Shown: one piece after another, positions 7,199-16,751 of the stretch
How positions within the stretch are numbered: the stretch's first letter is position 1
Layout: the number at the start of each line of letters is the position of its first letter
Source of the DNA: Bifidobacterium sp. ESL0704
GTDB lineage: Bacteria; Actinomycetota; Actinomycetes; Actinomycetales; Bifidobacteriaceae
Length of the DNA stretch: 64,000 nucleotides
Direction: 5' to 3'
NCBI RefSeq assembly: GCF_029392075.1
Contig: NZ_CP113929.1
Coordinates: forward strand, 62,001-126,000
Made by a program: the position numbers and the translations under genes
The notes under the pieces: model-generated
The model's input: the letters and a program-made list of their open reading frames with translations, nothing else
Database searches by the model: none
What the model was told of the DNA's origin: nothing

Positions 7199-9673
7199 CT
7201 AGAACAGTTGGACGTGGTTGATGTAGAGGGAATGGTTCGGCAGGGAGTCCATGGGGACCCAGAGCATGAAGTCCTGGGACTTGACGGGTTTGGCCAGCTT
7301 GACCTCTGTGGTGCCGCTCTCGTCGAAGGTGAACTGCGCGACCTGCTGGCCGGCGTTCGGGTCCTGAGTGGTGTTGGCGATGAGATAGCCCGTACCGCCG
7401 GAAGTGCGGATCTGGACCACGAACCGGGTGACGGTCGCAGGATCGCTGACATGCATGTAATATGCAAGGCCGTTCTGCCCGGCAGGCTGACGGTAGAACT
7501 CCTGCTTGTCGATGGTCAGCGGCGTATTGTTCACCGGAATCGAGGGCGCGGGCACGGCGTTGGCGACCTTGTCGGAGGTAATGACTTTGGAGCTGGAGCT
7601 GGAGCTGGAGCTGGAACCCGCTTCAGACTTCGAAGTTGACCCGTTGGACGAGCCGTTCGAAGAATCACTGTTTTGCTTTTTGGAGCTTTCGGAACCGGCC
7701 GAGCCTTGTGCATCATTGCCCGCTCCGTTGCCTTGAGCGCCGAAGGGCACTTTGTTGAGGTTCATATCGGGCCATGGGTCGGAGCTGGATTGCTGGTAGC
7801 TGCCCGCGCCTCTGCTGTTATGGCCGGTGAGCACGAACGCGGCGACCCCTGCGGCCGCAAGAATCAGCACGATGACGGCGATGATGGCGACGGCTTTGGT
7901 GGTGAGTTTGCCGAGCAAGGGGGTGTCGGCGATATCGTCGCTGGTCGGGTTGGTGGATTGCTGATGGGCCCGCTGCTGAGGCGTGAAGCTGGGAGGCGTG
8001 ATGACAGGGTTGGCGGCGTCGATGGCCTCTTGCTCCGCCTGCAGCGCCTGTGCGGACTCGTGCCCCGGCTCGATGAAATTCCCGTTGGCGTCAAGCAGCG
8101 GAATGCGGCCTGTGGCTTCAGTACGGTTTCCTGGGGTGACGTCGTGCGTGCCGTCGACATCACCCTTCATGGCGAAGTCAAATTGCATCGTCGGATTGGT
8201 GTTTTGCACGGCGTTCTGGTCGAAATCCGAGAAGATGGAGTCGTCGGCGGTCGAATCGAAGGATTTGAAAGCATCCGCCATTTCCGCGGCGGTCAGATCG
8301 TGCAGATCCATGCGCGGGGCCGCAGCGTTGGTCAAATCATCAGAAGCGCTGGGCTGATTGCTGCCTGACTTGCCGTGTTGACGCCACCATTTCGAGGATT
8401 TGTCTTGTGAGGATTTCGCCGAATTCGAATCCTTTGCGGAGGCGCGGTTTCCGTTGGTGCCGTTGGCGCTGCCGGGGGCGGGCGGAACATTTGACTTGGC
8501 ATCTTTGCTCGGTGACGGTGCTGGGCCGTTTTGCGGCAATGCCGGCTTCGGCTTGTTCGACATGTTGCCGGAAGCTGGATTGGTTGCGGCTTTCTTTTGG
8601 CTCGGCGAACCTGTCTGTAACGGTTTACCGCCATGCTGGGTGGCAGCCGCAGAAGCCGTGGCAGCCGCAGCGGAACCGATGTGGTGAGCCGCCGTCTGCG
8701 CTTGTTTCCGCGCTGTGCCGGTTAAAGCGGAGGCTCCCGCAGCTGCGGCGGCAACGCCTTGTGCCGCCGCAGATTCCGCTGCGCTGGCGGCCTGACGCGC
8801 ACGGAACTGCAACTGGTTGGTCGAAAGATTTTGTGGAAAATCAAGCAGGTTATTTGGCCGAGTCCTGCGAAGTGGAAGCCTCTGAATCGAAGCCTCGCCA
8901 TCGGAATTGGGTCGCTTTATTTCACTTGCCGGAAGCGTTGCCAACGGTTTGGCCTCGCCCAGCAACGCCACAAGCTCGGACAGGGAGACCATCGAAAGGG
9001 TCGGACTGCCATCCGCATCGTTGATGGGCAGCCCGCGTTCGCAGATGATACGCAATTCTTCCGGAGTGTCTTCCGGCAACGCGGAAAGGTCAAAATCCTT
9101 GATTTCCGAAGTCCATTTGCCGATGAGCATGGCGTAAATCAGCGACGCGAGTTCGTGGATTGCGCGCATCTCCGGTTGGAGGCTTCTTTGCGCGGGGGTA
9201 TCGGTGAACATCTCCTGAAGAGGGGCGTCGGCGATCTGGACACCTTTTGAGGTAATGCGAATGATGTCGGTGCTCAGGGACTTCATGCCCAAGTCGTCAC
9301 GCAGCAGTGTTTCGAGTCCGTCGGCGACTTCGGCGATGACGGAATGCATGGCTGTGTAGCTAAGCTTGCGCGTGCCGTGCCCGATGAAATCGTTGAGCGA
9401 AAGTCCTCGGTCCAGTTGCGTGATAAGCACGGGGACGTCATCGACGCGCTGCATCTGGATAACCGGTGTGAAATGAGGGTTGCGCGAAAGGGTGAGCGTC
9501 GAAGCGATGGCCTCGAAACTGGGGATGGCAGCCTTGTCGGTGACGATGAAGAGCTGGCAATCGCGCGCGAGGACGCGGTCATTGGCTTTCCACGCTTCGA
9601 GCCCAGGTACGCTACGCAGCGGCGACACCAACGTATATCTGCTGATGACGATATCTCCCAGCTGTGGCTTCAT
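7199..9673 (-). CDS. Pseudokinase with TM helix and extracellular domain (MviN/MurJ-associated)
   Basis: An 824-residue protein. Residues about 1-260 follow a protein-kinase outline but lack catalytic residues: DCQLFIV stands where the VAIK lysine should be, LSTDIIRITSKGVQIADAP replaces HRD...DFG, and the Gly-loop reads SPLRSVPGLEAW. A long Ala/Ser/Pro/Asn-rich linker follows (about 270-570), then one TM helix at about 583-607 (VAIIAVIVLILAAAGVAAFVL). A Ser-rich stalk and a C-terminal beta-rich domain (about 700-824) come next, ending YINHVQLF, reminiscent of a carbohydrate-binding/discoidin-like module. In Mycobacterium tuberculosis the MurJ homologue Rv3910 carries a pseudokinase, a TM helix and an extracellular domain in one chain. 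Here MurJ is the gene directly upstream, so this appears to be the split-off second half. Likely phospho-dependent control of lipid II flipping; that is inference. Confidence 0.82.
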   Translation of the reverse strand: MKPQLGDIVISRYTLVSPLRSVPGLEAWKANDRVLARDCQLFIVTDKAAIPSFEAIASTLTLSRNPHFTPVIQMQRVDDVPVLITQLDRGLSLNDFIGHGTRKLSYTAMHSVIAEVADGLETLLRDDLGMKSLSTDIIRITSKGVQIADAPLQEMFTDTPAQRSLQPEMRAIHELASLIYAMLIGKWTSEIKDFDLSALPEDTPEELRIICERGLPINDADGSPTLSMVSLSELVALLGEAKPLATLPASEIKRPNSDGEASIQRLPLRRTRPNNLLDFPQNLSTNQLQFRARQAASAAESAAAQGVAAAAAGASALTGTARKQAQTAAHHIGSAAAATASAAATQHGGKPLQTGSPSQKKAATNPASGNMSNKPKPALPQNGPAPSPSKDAKSNVPPAPGSANGTNGNRASAKDSNSAKSSQDKSSKWWRQHGKSGSNQPSASDDLTNAAAPRMDLHDLTAAEMADAFKSFDSTADDSIFSDFDQNAVQNTNPTMQFDFAMKGDVDGTHDVTPGNRTEATGRIPLLDANGNFIEPGHESAQALQAEQEAIDAANPVITPPSFTPQQRAHQQSTNPTSDDIADTPLLGKLTTKAVAIIAVIVLILAAAGVAAFVLTGHNSRGAGSYQQSSSDPWPDMNLNKVPFGAQGNGAGNDAQGSAGSESSKKQNSDSSNGSSNGSTSKSEAGSSSSSSSSSKVITSDKVANAVPAPSIPVNNTPLTIDKQEFYRQPAGQNGLAYYMHVSDPATVTRFVVQIRTSGGTGYLIANTTQDPNAGQQVAQFTFDESGTTEVKLAKPVKSQDFMLWVPMDSLPNHSLYINHVQLF

Positions 9674-9838
9674 AATGTCCTCGACCCTATACGCAAACGA
9701 ATGTAAACAATGTCAGGCGACAAACCGCCCCTTTCATTCTATCCATGTCGGTGGCCGGACGGGAAGGTTTTGTGGCAAGGTTTCGTGTCGATTTGCCTGA
9801 TATCGGTGGCTTGACGAGTCGGTTTCGGCGGCATCATC

Positions 9839-12376
9839 TCAGCGTGCGCGATGGCGGACGGCTTTGGAGATTTGCTTTTTCATCGCCATTGCGCTGTCGC
9901 CGGCAACCGGTGGCAAGCCCAGAGATGCCGCGGTAAGCCAAGCGAAATCAACGGCCGAAGCCGAGCGTTCGTGGCCGGATTCGGCGTTGGACTTGTCATC
10001 AGAGTCGTGCGACGGGATGCCGTCTGCGTCGAAAAGCGGCTTGATCGATGAAGCCAGGAGTTCGTCATCGGACTGGTCGCCGGAATTGATGGGTTCGATA
10101 GGAAGCGACGGAAGGCCCGTCTTATCGGTGCCTTTTGAGTGCGGGTGTTCGGCCATGGAGGCGAGCGCCGAATCATCCGATAGCTTGAGATTCTCTGATT
10201 GTCCGGGTTCTTGGGATTCCGGGGCGGTGAGTGACTGCTCGGTGTCTCGTAACGTCGGCTTGGACTCGCAGGCGCTGTCGGCCGCCGTGTCGATCGGCTG
10301 ATTGCTCTGCCATGCATGATCATCCGATGGGCCGCTGTCCAACGAATCGAAGCCAATCGGATCATAGTGCCTCGGATGGCTTACTCCGAAGGGAAATTTT
10401 TCTCCCAGATGCCGGGCAGACCTCGTTTCCGTATCGGCGGGATCGGCGTTCGTGAAAGGCATACCTTCCACTGTAGCGCTCCTGATGGTGGCGTGCTGCT
10501 CGGGAACCGACGTTTCTTTCGGCATATCGAAGCCGTCTGTTTGGGACGTGTCCGATTCGTCGGTCTGCGACGTGTCCGGCACGTCCGGTTCGTCGGGAAC
10601 GCCGAAATTGTCGGGAATGCCCGCATCCTCGATTTCCTGGCCGACGTCATCGCCGGTTCCGGAAGCGCCGTGGTCTCCGAGATTTCCGGTGCTAGCGCCG
10701 CCGGGGAGTCTGATACCGAATTTGGCGGCGAGCGTTCGTGCGATCGGCATCAATTCGTGTGTACGAAGTACCCACAACGTAGCGATATACAGCAGGATGA
10801 TGACGATGGTCAGCACGCAGCAGACGCCCACTGCCTGCAGCCAGTTCATGTGCCCGCCGCGTACGCCCGAGCCCGGTTCGATGTCGGCGTGGAAGAGCGC
10901 GTAGGTCGGATAGCGCAGCAGCAGGCCACCCGCGATGGCGACCAGCGTGGCGATGATGCCTTTGGCATAGGTCGCGGTGATGCGTTTGCCGTCGATATCG
11001 CCGTTGAAACGTTTGCGGATCATGATCAGCAGTGTCGGGAACGAGAGGATGTAGCCGGCCGCGCTCGAGAACGCGAGCAGCGAAGCCCAATTCGAAGGCG
11101 AGATGAACAGGCAACCGACCAGCAGGATGCCGATTTGTATGATGTTCTGGATGACGACGAACAGGAAGGGATGGTAGCCGTCCTCAAAGCCGTAGAAGGT
11201 GCGCTGGATAAGCAGGTAGGCCGAGGAAATCGGTAGGCTCAGCGAAAGCAGGCTCATCGGCGTGGCCATCAGCACGGCTTCCTTGACGCTGACGCTGGGC
11301 AGTAGGGCCAGCGCGATCGGCGTGGGCATCACCACGAAGGCGACGGTGAAGAAGCACATCATGAGCCATACGTTGCGCAGGGATTCGCTTAGGTCGCCGC
11401 GCGCGGCGTCGATGTTGTGGTCGGCGATGGCCTGGGCGATTTTCGGGAAGACGGCCGTCGCCACGGAGACGGCGATCAGTGAATACGGCAGGATGTAAAT
11501 GGTGTAGGCGTTCTGGTACGAGGCGTTGCCGGCGACGTCGAACTGACTTAAGTGCTGGGCCGCGGCGGCCTTTCCGGGGATGCTGGTCAGCACGCGGTTA
11601 TTGACGATGTTCGAGATCTGCCCGGCCACGACGATGCCGAGACTCCAAGCCGCCACAGGGCCCATCGAGCGCAGGCCGATGCCGTGGATGCCCCAGCTCG
11701 GGCGGTAATGGATGCCGATACGGAAAAGCGGAATGAAGAGGATCAGCGCTTGGAAGGCCACGCCGAGCGTCCACGTGCCGGCCGTAAGCGCTATTTTGCC
11801 GGTGGTCCAGTAACCGAGCGGCTGGTGGCTGGAACGGCCGAACATCAGGATGAACACGGTGAAACCGATGCAGCTGATGACGTTCGCGCCCACCGAACTC
11901 CAGGAGTAGGCGCCGAAATGGTCTTTCGCCGCGAGGATTTGGCCGATGACCGTATAGAGCCCGTAGAAGAAGATCTGCGGGACGCACCAGAAGGTGAACG
12001 CGGTGGAAAGTGCGAGCATATCCGGCCCGGCGTGGACGTAAAGGCGCACCAGCAGCGGGGTGAGCGCGGCCACCAGCGCAGTGACCCCGGCTAAGAGGAC
12101 GATGGCGAAGGTGATGAGCTTGTTGAGCCGGTCTTCGGCGTCCTTGGCCTTGAGCGTGCGCACGATTTGCGGAACGAGCACCGCGTTGAAGATGCCGCCG
12201 GAAACCAGCGTGAAGATGACTTGCGGAATCGTGGAGCCGGCCTGATAGGCGTTCGCCGCAAGACCGGTGGTGCCCAAAGCCGCCGCCAGAAGGATGGTGC
12301 GTACTTGGCCGGTGACACGGCTCGCTGCCGTGCCCACGGCCATAACCATGGAATTATGACCTACAGAAGAACTCAT
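9839..12376 (-). CDS. murJ: Lipid II flippase MurJ (MviN) with long cytoplasmic tail
   Basis: A polytopic membrane protein of the MOP superfamily that flips lipid II for peptidoglycan synthesis. Residues 1 to about 535 hold some 14 TM helices, with N-terminal signatures VGTAASRVTGQVRTILLAAALG, AYQAGSTIPQVIFTLVSGGIFNAVLVPQIVR and the typical LPYSLIAVSVATAVFPKIAQA. The last 300 or so residues are an acidic, Asp/Ser/Pro-rich cytoplasmic tail (VPDEPDVPDTSQTDESD...), probably disordered; MurJ alone is usually about 520 residues. The start codon overlaps the DUF6049 stop as ATGA (12373-12376), so translation is probably coupled. The pseudokinase gene follows after 165 bp. Confidence 0.95.
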   Translation of the reverse strand: MSSSVGHNSMVMAVGTAASRVTGQVRTILLAAALGTTGLAANAYQAGSTIPQVIFTLVSGGIFNAVLVPQIVRTLKAKDAEDRLNKLITFAIVLLAGVTALVAALTPLLVRLYVHAGPDMLALSTAFTFWCVPQIFFYGLYTVIGQILAAKDHFGAYSWSSVGANVISCIGFTVFILMFGRSSHQPLGYWTTGKIALTAGTWTLGVAFQALILFIPLFRIGIHYRPSWGIHGIGLRSMGPVAAWSLGIVVAGQISNIVNNRVLTSIPGKAAAAQHLSQFDVAGNASYQNAYTIYILPYSLIAVSVATAVFPKIAQAIADHNIDAARGDLSESLRNVWLMMCFFTVAFVVMPTPIALALLPSVSVKEAVLMATPMSLLSLSLPISSAYLLIQRTFYGFEDGYHPFLFVVIQNIIQIGILLVGCLFISPSNWASLLAFSSAAGYILSFPTLLIMIRKRFNGDIDGKRITATYAKGIIATLVAIAGGLLLRYPTYALFHADIEPGSGVRGGHMNWLQAVGVCCVLTIVIILLYIATLWVLRTHELMPIARTLAAKFGIRLPGGASTGNLGDHGASGTGDDVGQEIEDAGIPDNFGVPDEPDVPDTSQTDESDTSQTDGFDMPKETSVPEQHATIRSATVEGMPFTNADPADTETRSARHLGEKFPFGVSHPRHYDPIGFDSLDSGPSDDHAWQSNQPIDTAADSACESKPTLRDTEQSLTAPESQEPGQSENLKLSDDSALASMAEHPHSKGTDKTGLPSLPIEPINSGDQSDDELLASSIKPLFDADGIPSHDSDDKSNAESGHERSASAVDFAWLTAASLGLPPVAGDSAMAMKKQISKAVRHRAR

Positions 12377-15264
12377 TCGTCAGGATCTTTCTTGCGATTG
12401 AATTGGCGCCACAGGCCGAGTACACCCAGAACCAGCGCGATTGCAATGAAAATCATGCCGCTCATGTCGCTTAAGCGCAAGGTGCTGGTGATGCGTGTCG
12501 ACTGCGGAGTGGAGAATTCGTCTCCCCTGCGGTCGGTGAGTGTGAGACGCGCCGTGGCGGTGCCGGAAGTCGAGACGCGCACGTTGAAGGTGGTCTGGGC
12601 CTCGCTGCGGGCGGGAATGGAAAGCGTGGCGAAACGTGTCGTGACGATTTCCATCGAATCGGAGAGCGACGAAATCTTGACCGTGACCGGGTAAGGGTGG
12701 TTGTTGCTCACGGTTACCGGCATTTTCGCGGATTCGCTCAAGACGGTGATGGATTCCGAAGGGGTGATCTTGATGCCGTTCATCAGTTGGGAGGCGAGGT
12801 TCTGGGCGCTCGCGACCATGTGTTTGGCGACGGTGTCGCTGCGGGAAAGCGCATGCAAGGCGATGGTGCTTTGCGTGCTTGAGATGGCGGCGATCCAGTC
12901 GCAGCCGTTCTTCGAGCGTTTCGCCGTGGCGTCGGCGTCTTGGCGTGCGAGCGATTGCGCGTCGCCGGTGTCGGTTTTGCCGCCGTTGACATTGTCGGTT
13001 TTACCACTGAGCAGATTATTGCCATTGCTGTTTGAAGGCGAGGAAGGCGTGGTGTTTTCGGAATCGCTCGATTGAGCTGAAATGCCGTCCGCTTTCGAAC
13101 CCGGTTTTGCCCCGGTTGCTGGAGCCGAGCCCGGTTTCGCGCCGGAGGCTGAACCTGAGCCCGATTGGGTATCGGATTTGGAATCTGACGAATTGCTTTG
13201 CCCGCTTTGTGTTTTCGGCGTTCCGGAATCATTCGCACCGCCGGATGTTCCTGAATTTCCTGTTGTCCGCGAATTCCCCGAACCGGACGAATCTGCCGAA
13301 GACTTATCAAGAATGGATGAATTGAAGCGGTCGATGTCGTTTTTGCCCGCTTCGAGCGCGGTCAGCTCTTGACGGATTTTATGAAGTGCAGAAGCGTGGA
13401 TATTGGACGAATCCGGAATCGCGGTCGCCGCCTTGTCCCCGGAAAGATAGGCTTTGGCCTGATTCAGATCGCCGATGTTGTTCAACTTGAGCCAAGGCGC
13501 CTGCTCCACCGTCTGCATCAAGGTGTCTGCATCCTGCGCGTTGCTCTCGGAATTCGCGGTGGCGGTATTGAAACAGATCAGCAGGTTGCGCGTGGCATAG
13601 GGGCTTTCCATCTGGTAGAAAGCGCTTTGTGCCATGAAACGTGCCAGACGGCCGGCAGGGCTTGATTCCCCGTCCACGGTTTTGTCTGTCGGTTTGCCTT
13701 GGGCGAGCCTGCTCAGCTCGTTCTGTGCGGTGAGCACGGTGACATCGCCCGCAGACGTGTGAACGGTGTATTTGCCGGTGCGGATGGTGGAATTGGTGTT
13801 GCCGTCATCCATGCCCGTGGCGTCCGGCTCGATCACGGTGGAATATCCCTGCGCTCTGGCTGTTTCCAGCGCGTTGATCGTCCAGTGCCCGCGCCCGGGC
13901 CAAGCGTAGGCCGGCATATTGGCTTTGGCGTCGCCCACGGCGTCACGATACTGCTTCAGCGCGGTTTCCGAATTCCAGTCTTTGGCTGCGATTCCGGCTT
14001 TTTCGTATGAGGTGCCGTCATTGATGGCGGAATATGCGGTGATGTCGAAATCGCCGGACTGCATGATTCCGCTGGATTTCGGGGGCACGGGAAGGCTTTG
14101 CGCCAGTGTCGGATCTGTGATCACCTGCAGTCCGGGATGTTTGCTGATCAATTGCTCGACGGGCTGCGAAAGCTTGTGTGCGTTGACGATTTTGGCGGTA
14201 TCGCCCTCCCCCGCAGTCATGAACTGCGTGAGTTTTTGCCCGTCGACCTGCCATTCGTCACTGGTCAGCGGCATGGCGATGGTGATATCCATCGGAGGGG
14301 TGTTCGCGGTTTTGAGACCATCGCTGGAACGGGTCAGGAAGGTGTGGGTGGTGTTGAGATAGGTGCGGTTCGATTTTGCTGAGGTTTTGCCGCTGTCCGT
14401 CGAATCACGAGCGAAGGAATAATCGATGCGCAGAGGCTTTGGCCCCCACGAAAGCATGTTCTTCAGGCTTGGTTGGTCGGGGTTCGCATCGATGGTGACG
14501 CTGGTTTTCTCGCCTTTGGCGATGGTCGGGACGTTGACCTGCCCGATCTGATTGGGCACCTGGATCCGCGAATTGCCCTGTGCCCATTGCTGCAGGTCCG
14601 AGCGTGAGGCGAACGTGTAGTAATCGTTGACGGCCACGCTCAATGTGCCCGCCGGCAACGCCGCGCCGCTCAGGTTGGTAATCGCCACGCTCAGGTGATA
14701 GCCCGAAGTCGAAGTGACCACAGGAGTCGAGGCGGCGATGGTCACCGTGGCTTCCTTTTGTGCGCCGTCGGTGTCGTGCACGTTGGAGGCCGAGTCATTT
14801 CGGGCGCTGCTGCCGGTGCCGTTTCGTGCCGTTCGTCTTGAGGAAGACGAGGAGTTGTGTGAAGAGCGTGGAGTTGTGGTCGTTTGCGGGTTCCGTGTCT
14901 GTCCGTTGGAAGGCCCGGTTTGTTGCGATGGCGCGGGTTCGTTTGGCGTCGTAGGGTTCGCCGGTTCCGTATTGGTATCATCGCTTGGCGAAGACGGGGA
15001 GGCGGGGGTTTGCGAAGTGTCGGATCCGCCCGGGTCCGAGGTGCTGCCGGTGGGAGGAGTGGTTTCTGCCTGTTCTGCGGCGAATGCCGTATTCGGAGAG
15101 AATATAAGTGCCGATGCGCACAGCAGAGCTATGACGGATGCAACAATCGCCGCAATCCGAGAGGAGACGGACGATCGTTTGTTGCCGGCAAAGATGCGGG
15201 TGACGCAGGGGTTCGAGTGGTTCAACCTTCTGCCTGCCTGTTCAGTTTCTTGGCATAAAGCCAC
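12373..15264 (-). CDS. DUF6049 family secreted/membrane protein (Rv3909-type)
   Basis: A 963-residue envelope protein. The signal sequence lies near residues 30-62 (SSRIAAIVASVIALLCASALIFSPNTAFA), followed by a Pro/Thr/Ser/Asn-rich spacer and a large extracytoplasmic region (about 150-880). That region includes ATVTIAASTPVVTSTSGYHLSVAITNLSG and a glycoside-hydrolase/deacetylase-like stretch AYAWPGRGHWTINALETARAQGYSTVIEPDATG. A Ser/Gly/Asn-rich insert occupies about 650-770, and a Greek-key-like domain ends in one TM helix (MIFIAIALVLGVLGLWRQF). It sits between NUDIX and MurJ exactly as in mycobacteria (Rv3908-Rv3909-Rv3910). The GTG start overlaps the NUDIX end by 43 bp; a start nearer the signal peptide cannot be excluded. 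Function unknown, presumably in wall assembly with MurJ. Confidence 0.85.
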   Translation of the reverse strand: MALCQETEQAGRRLNHSNPCVTRIFAGNKRSSVSSRIAAIVASVIALLCASALIFSPNTAFAAEQAETTPPTGSTSDPGGSDTSQTPASPSSPSDDTNTEPANPTTPNEPAPSQQTGPSNGQTRNPQTTTTPRSSHNSSSSSRRTARNGTGSSARNDSASNVHDTDGAQKEATVTIAASTPVVTSTSGYHLSVAITNLSGAALPAGTLSVAVNDYYTFASRSDLQQWAQGNSRIQVPNQIGQVNVPTIAKGEKTSVTIDANPDQPSLKNMLSWGPKPLRIDYSFARDSTDSGKTSAKSNRTYLNTTHTFLTRSSDGLKTANTPPMDITIAMPLTSDEWQVDGQKLTQFMTAGEGDTAKIVNAHKLSQPVEQLISKHPGLQVITDPTLAQSLPVPPKSSGIMQSGDFDITAYSAINDGTSYEKAGIAAKDWNSETALKQYRDAVGDAKANMPAYAWPGRGHWTINALETARAQGYSTVIEPDATGMDDGNTNSTIRTGKYTVHTSAGDVTVLTAQNELSRLAQGKPTDKTVDGESSPAGRLARFMAQSAFYQMESPYATRNLLICFNTATANSESNAQDADTLMQTVEQAPWLKLNNIGDLNQAKAYLSGDKAATAIPDSSNIHASALHKIRQELTALEAGKNDIDRFNSSILDKSSADSSGSGNSRTTGNSGTSGGANDSGTPKTQSGQSNSSDSKSDTQSGSGSASGAKPGSAPATGAKPGSKADGISAQSSDSENTTPSSPSNSNGNNLLSGKTDNVNGGKTDTGDAQSLARQDADATAKRSKNGCDWIAAISSTQSTIALHALSRSDTVAKHMVASAQNLASQLMNGIKITPSESITVLSESAKMPVTVSNNHPYPVTVKISSLSDSMEIVTTRFATLSIPARSEAQTTFNVRVSTSGTATARLTLTDRRGDEFSTPQSTRITSTLRLSDMSGMIFIAIALVLGVLGLWRQFNRKKDPDE

Positions 15265-15914
15265 ACGATTTTACGTTCGTTAGGATAGCTCAGCACGTTG
15301 TCAAGGTCATCGAAATCCACCCAGATAGCGTCTTCGGCCTCATGGTCAGGGTCGCCTTCGACGGTAAGGAAGCCGCCGGTCTGCCGTAGCGCGAAGTGAT
15401 GGACGAGCTTGTGGACGCGTTCGGCCTGGCCGGTGAACCAATAATCGATGGTGGCGATGGAATCGATGATCTCGCCTAATATTCCGGTCTCTTCGTGTAC
15501 TTCGCGCACGGCGGTCTGTTCGGGGGTCTCCCCTTTTTCGATATGGCCTTTCGGCAGGCACCATTCAAGATGGCCGCTGCGTGAATGGCGTGCGATGAGC
15601 GCGACGCGGTTGTGTGAATCGAAAATCAAGCCGCCGGCTGAATATTCACGGGCTACCGGCAGTTCTTGGGCGTCGAGCGTGGCGAATTTCGTGGGACCAT
15701 GGCCAGCACGGTGATGCGGCATCATCTTTGGCGTCGGTGCGCCGTCAGGTTCGATGAAACGGACGATATGACGTTCGGATTGTGAGGTATAAAGCAATGT
15801 GTCGGGCTGGTTGAGTCCGCCGTCGTATCTGCCGGTGTTTCGTCCGTTCGCATTTTGGGTATGGTTGCCCGAGGAGTTGGCCATCATGCGGGCCAGGTCT
15901 GCGGGCGTTATCAT
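15222..15914 (-). CDS. NUDIX hydrolase (MutT-like)
   Basis: A protein of about 230 residues. A complete NUDIX box (Gx5Ex7REUxEExGU) is visible: GHIEKGETPEQ then TAVREVHEETGI. It is preceded by YSAGGLIFDSHNRVALIARH and LEWCLPKG, and followed by IDYWFTGQAERVHKLVHHF, typical of the mutator MutT/NUDIX proteins next to MurJ in Actinobacteria. Hydrolyses a nucleoside diphosphate linked to another group; substrate unknown. The first 85 residues are a poorly conserved, Asn-rich lead. I took the ATG at 15914 (MITPADLARMM); a GTG at 15971 would add 19 residues and neither has a strong ribosome binding site. First gene of the NUDIX-DUF6049-MurJ-pseudokinase run, divergent from the CCA-adding enzyme. Confidence 0.88.
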   Translation of the reverse strand: MITPADLARMMANSSGNHTQNANGRNTGRYDGGLNQPDTLLYTSQSERHIVRFIEPDGAPTPKMMPHHRAGHGPTKFATLDAQELPVAREYSAGGLIFDSHNRVALIARHSRSGHLEWCLPKGHIEKGETPEQTAVREVHEETGILGEIIDSIATIDYWFTGQAERVHKLVHHFALRQTGGFLTVEGDPDHEAEDAIWVDFDDLDNVLSYPNERKIVWLYAKKLNRQAEG

Positions 15915-16350
15915 ACAACCCAGCTTACTCAACAGGGTGTGCAGGTGGGGTGACGGGATAGCAAAGAGCACAAAACCAGCGGAATCGTCTTGACGCTGCC
16001 GATTTTTCGTTTTTGCCCTTGTGGTATTCGCATCAGGTTATTGTGGCGGCTTTGTGTAGCTAACCGGTCGATTTTGCTGGTTTTCGTATGTTTTTAGGGA
16101 GGATGCTATACGTTTCTTGGCAGGGTTGACCGGTTACTCGCAGTAATGTGGGAGTATTAGTGCCGCGATTAGGGCACAACGGCCGACAGGACGGCTGGAT
16201 GGTCGATCGATTGTTGGCCAATGGCGGGTCAATGCCGTGGGTGGCGGAGACGAGATACGCCAGCATCCGAATCCTGGGGCTGTTGCTGAATGATGGACGC
16301 GACGACGATGCTACGATACTGTCACTGTTTGCAGATTATTCCGCGATGAT
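15915..16350. other. Divergent promoter region upstream of NUDIX
   Basis: No gene is supported. The plus-strand frame 16148-16411 runs into the repeat array and has no recognisable product. The segment should hold the promoter for the NUDIX-MurJ run, but I see no consensus -35/-10 pair that stands out. Confidence 0.35.
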
Positions 16351-16660
16351 GTCCATTTGTGCCAGCCAGCTGTCACTAAATGGCGAATATCCTGGAAGTG
16401 GGTACATTTGAGTGGCCTAGGTGTCATTGAATGGGGACAATTCTAGAAGTAAGTCCATTTGTGCCAGCTAGCTGTCACTAAGCGGAGAATATTCTGAAAG
16501 TGGGTCCATTTACATTTGAGTGGCGTAACTGTCATTAAATGGGGAATATTCTGAAAGTAAGTCCATTTGCGCCAGCTAGCTGTCACTAAATGGCGAATAT
16601 TCTGGAAGTGGGTACATTTGAGTGGCGTAACTGTCAATGAACAATGAATATTGCACGAAT
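16351..16660 (+). repeat. 51-bp direct-repeat array, second sub-family (about 6 units)
   Basis: Units start at 16351, 16402, 16453, 16504, 16561 and 16612: four spacings of 51 bp and one of 57 bp caused by a 6-bp CATTTA duplication. Two unit types alternate: GTCCATTTGTGCCAGCTAGC... and GTACATTTGAGTGGCGTAAC.... Both continue TGTCA at position 21 and end GAATATTCTGRAAGTRR. The last unit decays into unique sequence. It lies just upstream of the CCA-adding enzyme gene. Position-by-position it shares GT.CAT (1-6), G.CG (13-16), TGTC (21-24) and the CT.AAGTA-type end with the other arrays, so it looks like a diverged branch of the same repeat. Confidence 0.9.
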
Positions 16661-16751
16661 GCCGACGTTGACAGGGTTGTCCTCCAGCTGGAGCGCCTGT
16701 GTGTCTGATGCCGCGAGGCGCGGGCAACGGTGACGGTATGCTGGAAGGCGC

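Noticed and set aside
16148..16411. 88-codon frame before the 16.4-kb array
   Set aside because: It runs into the repeat array and has no family match or strong start.
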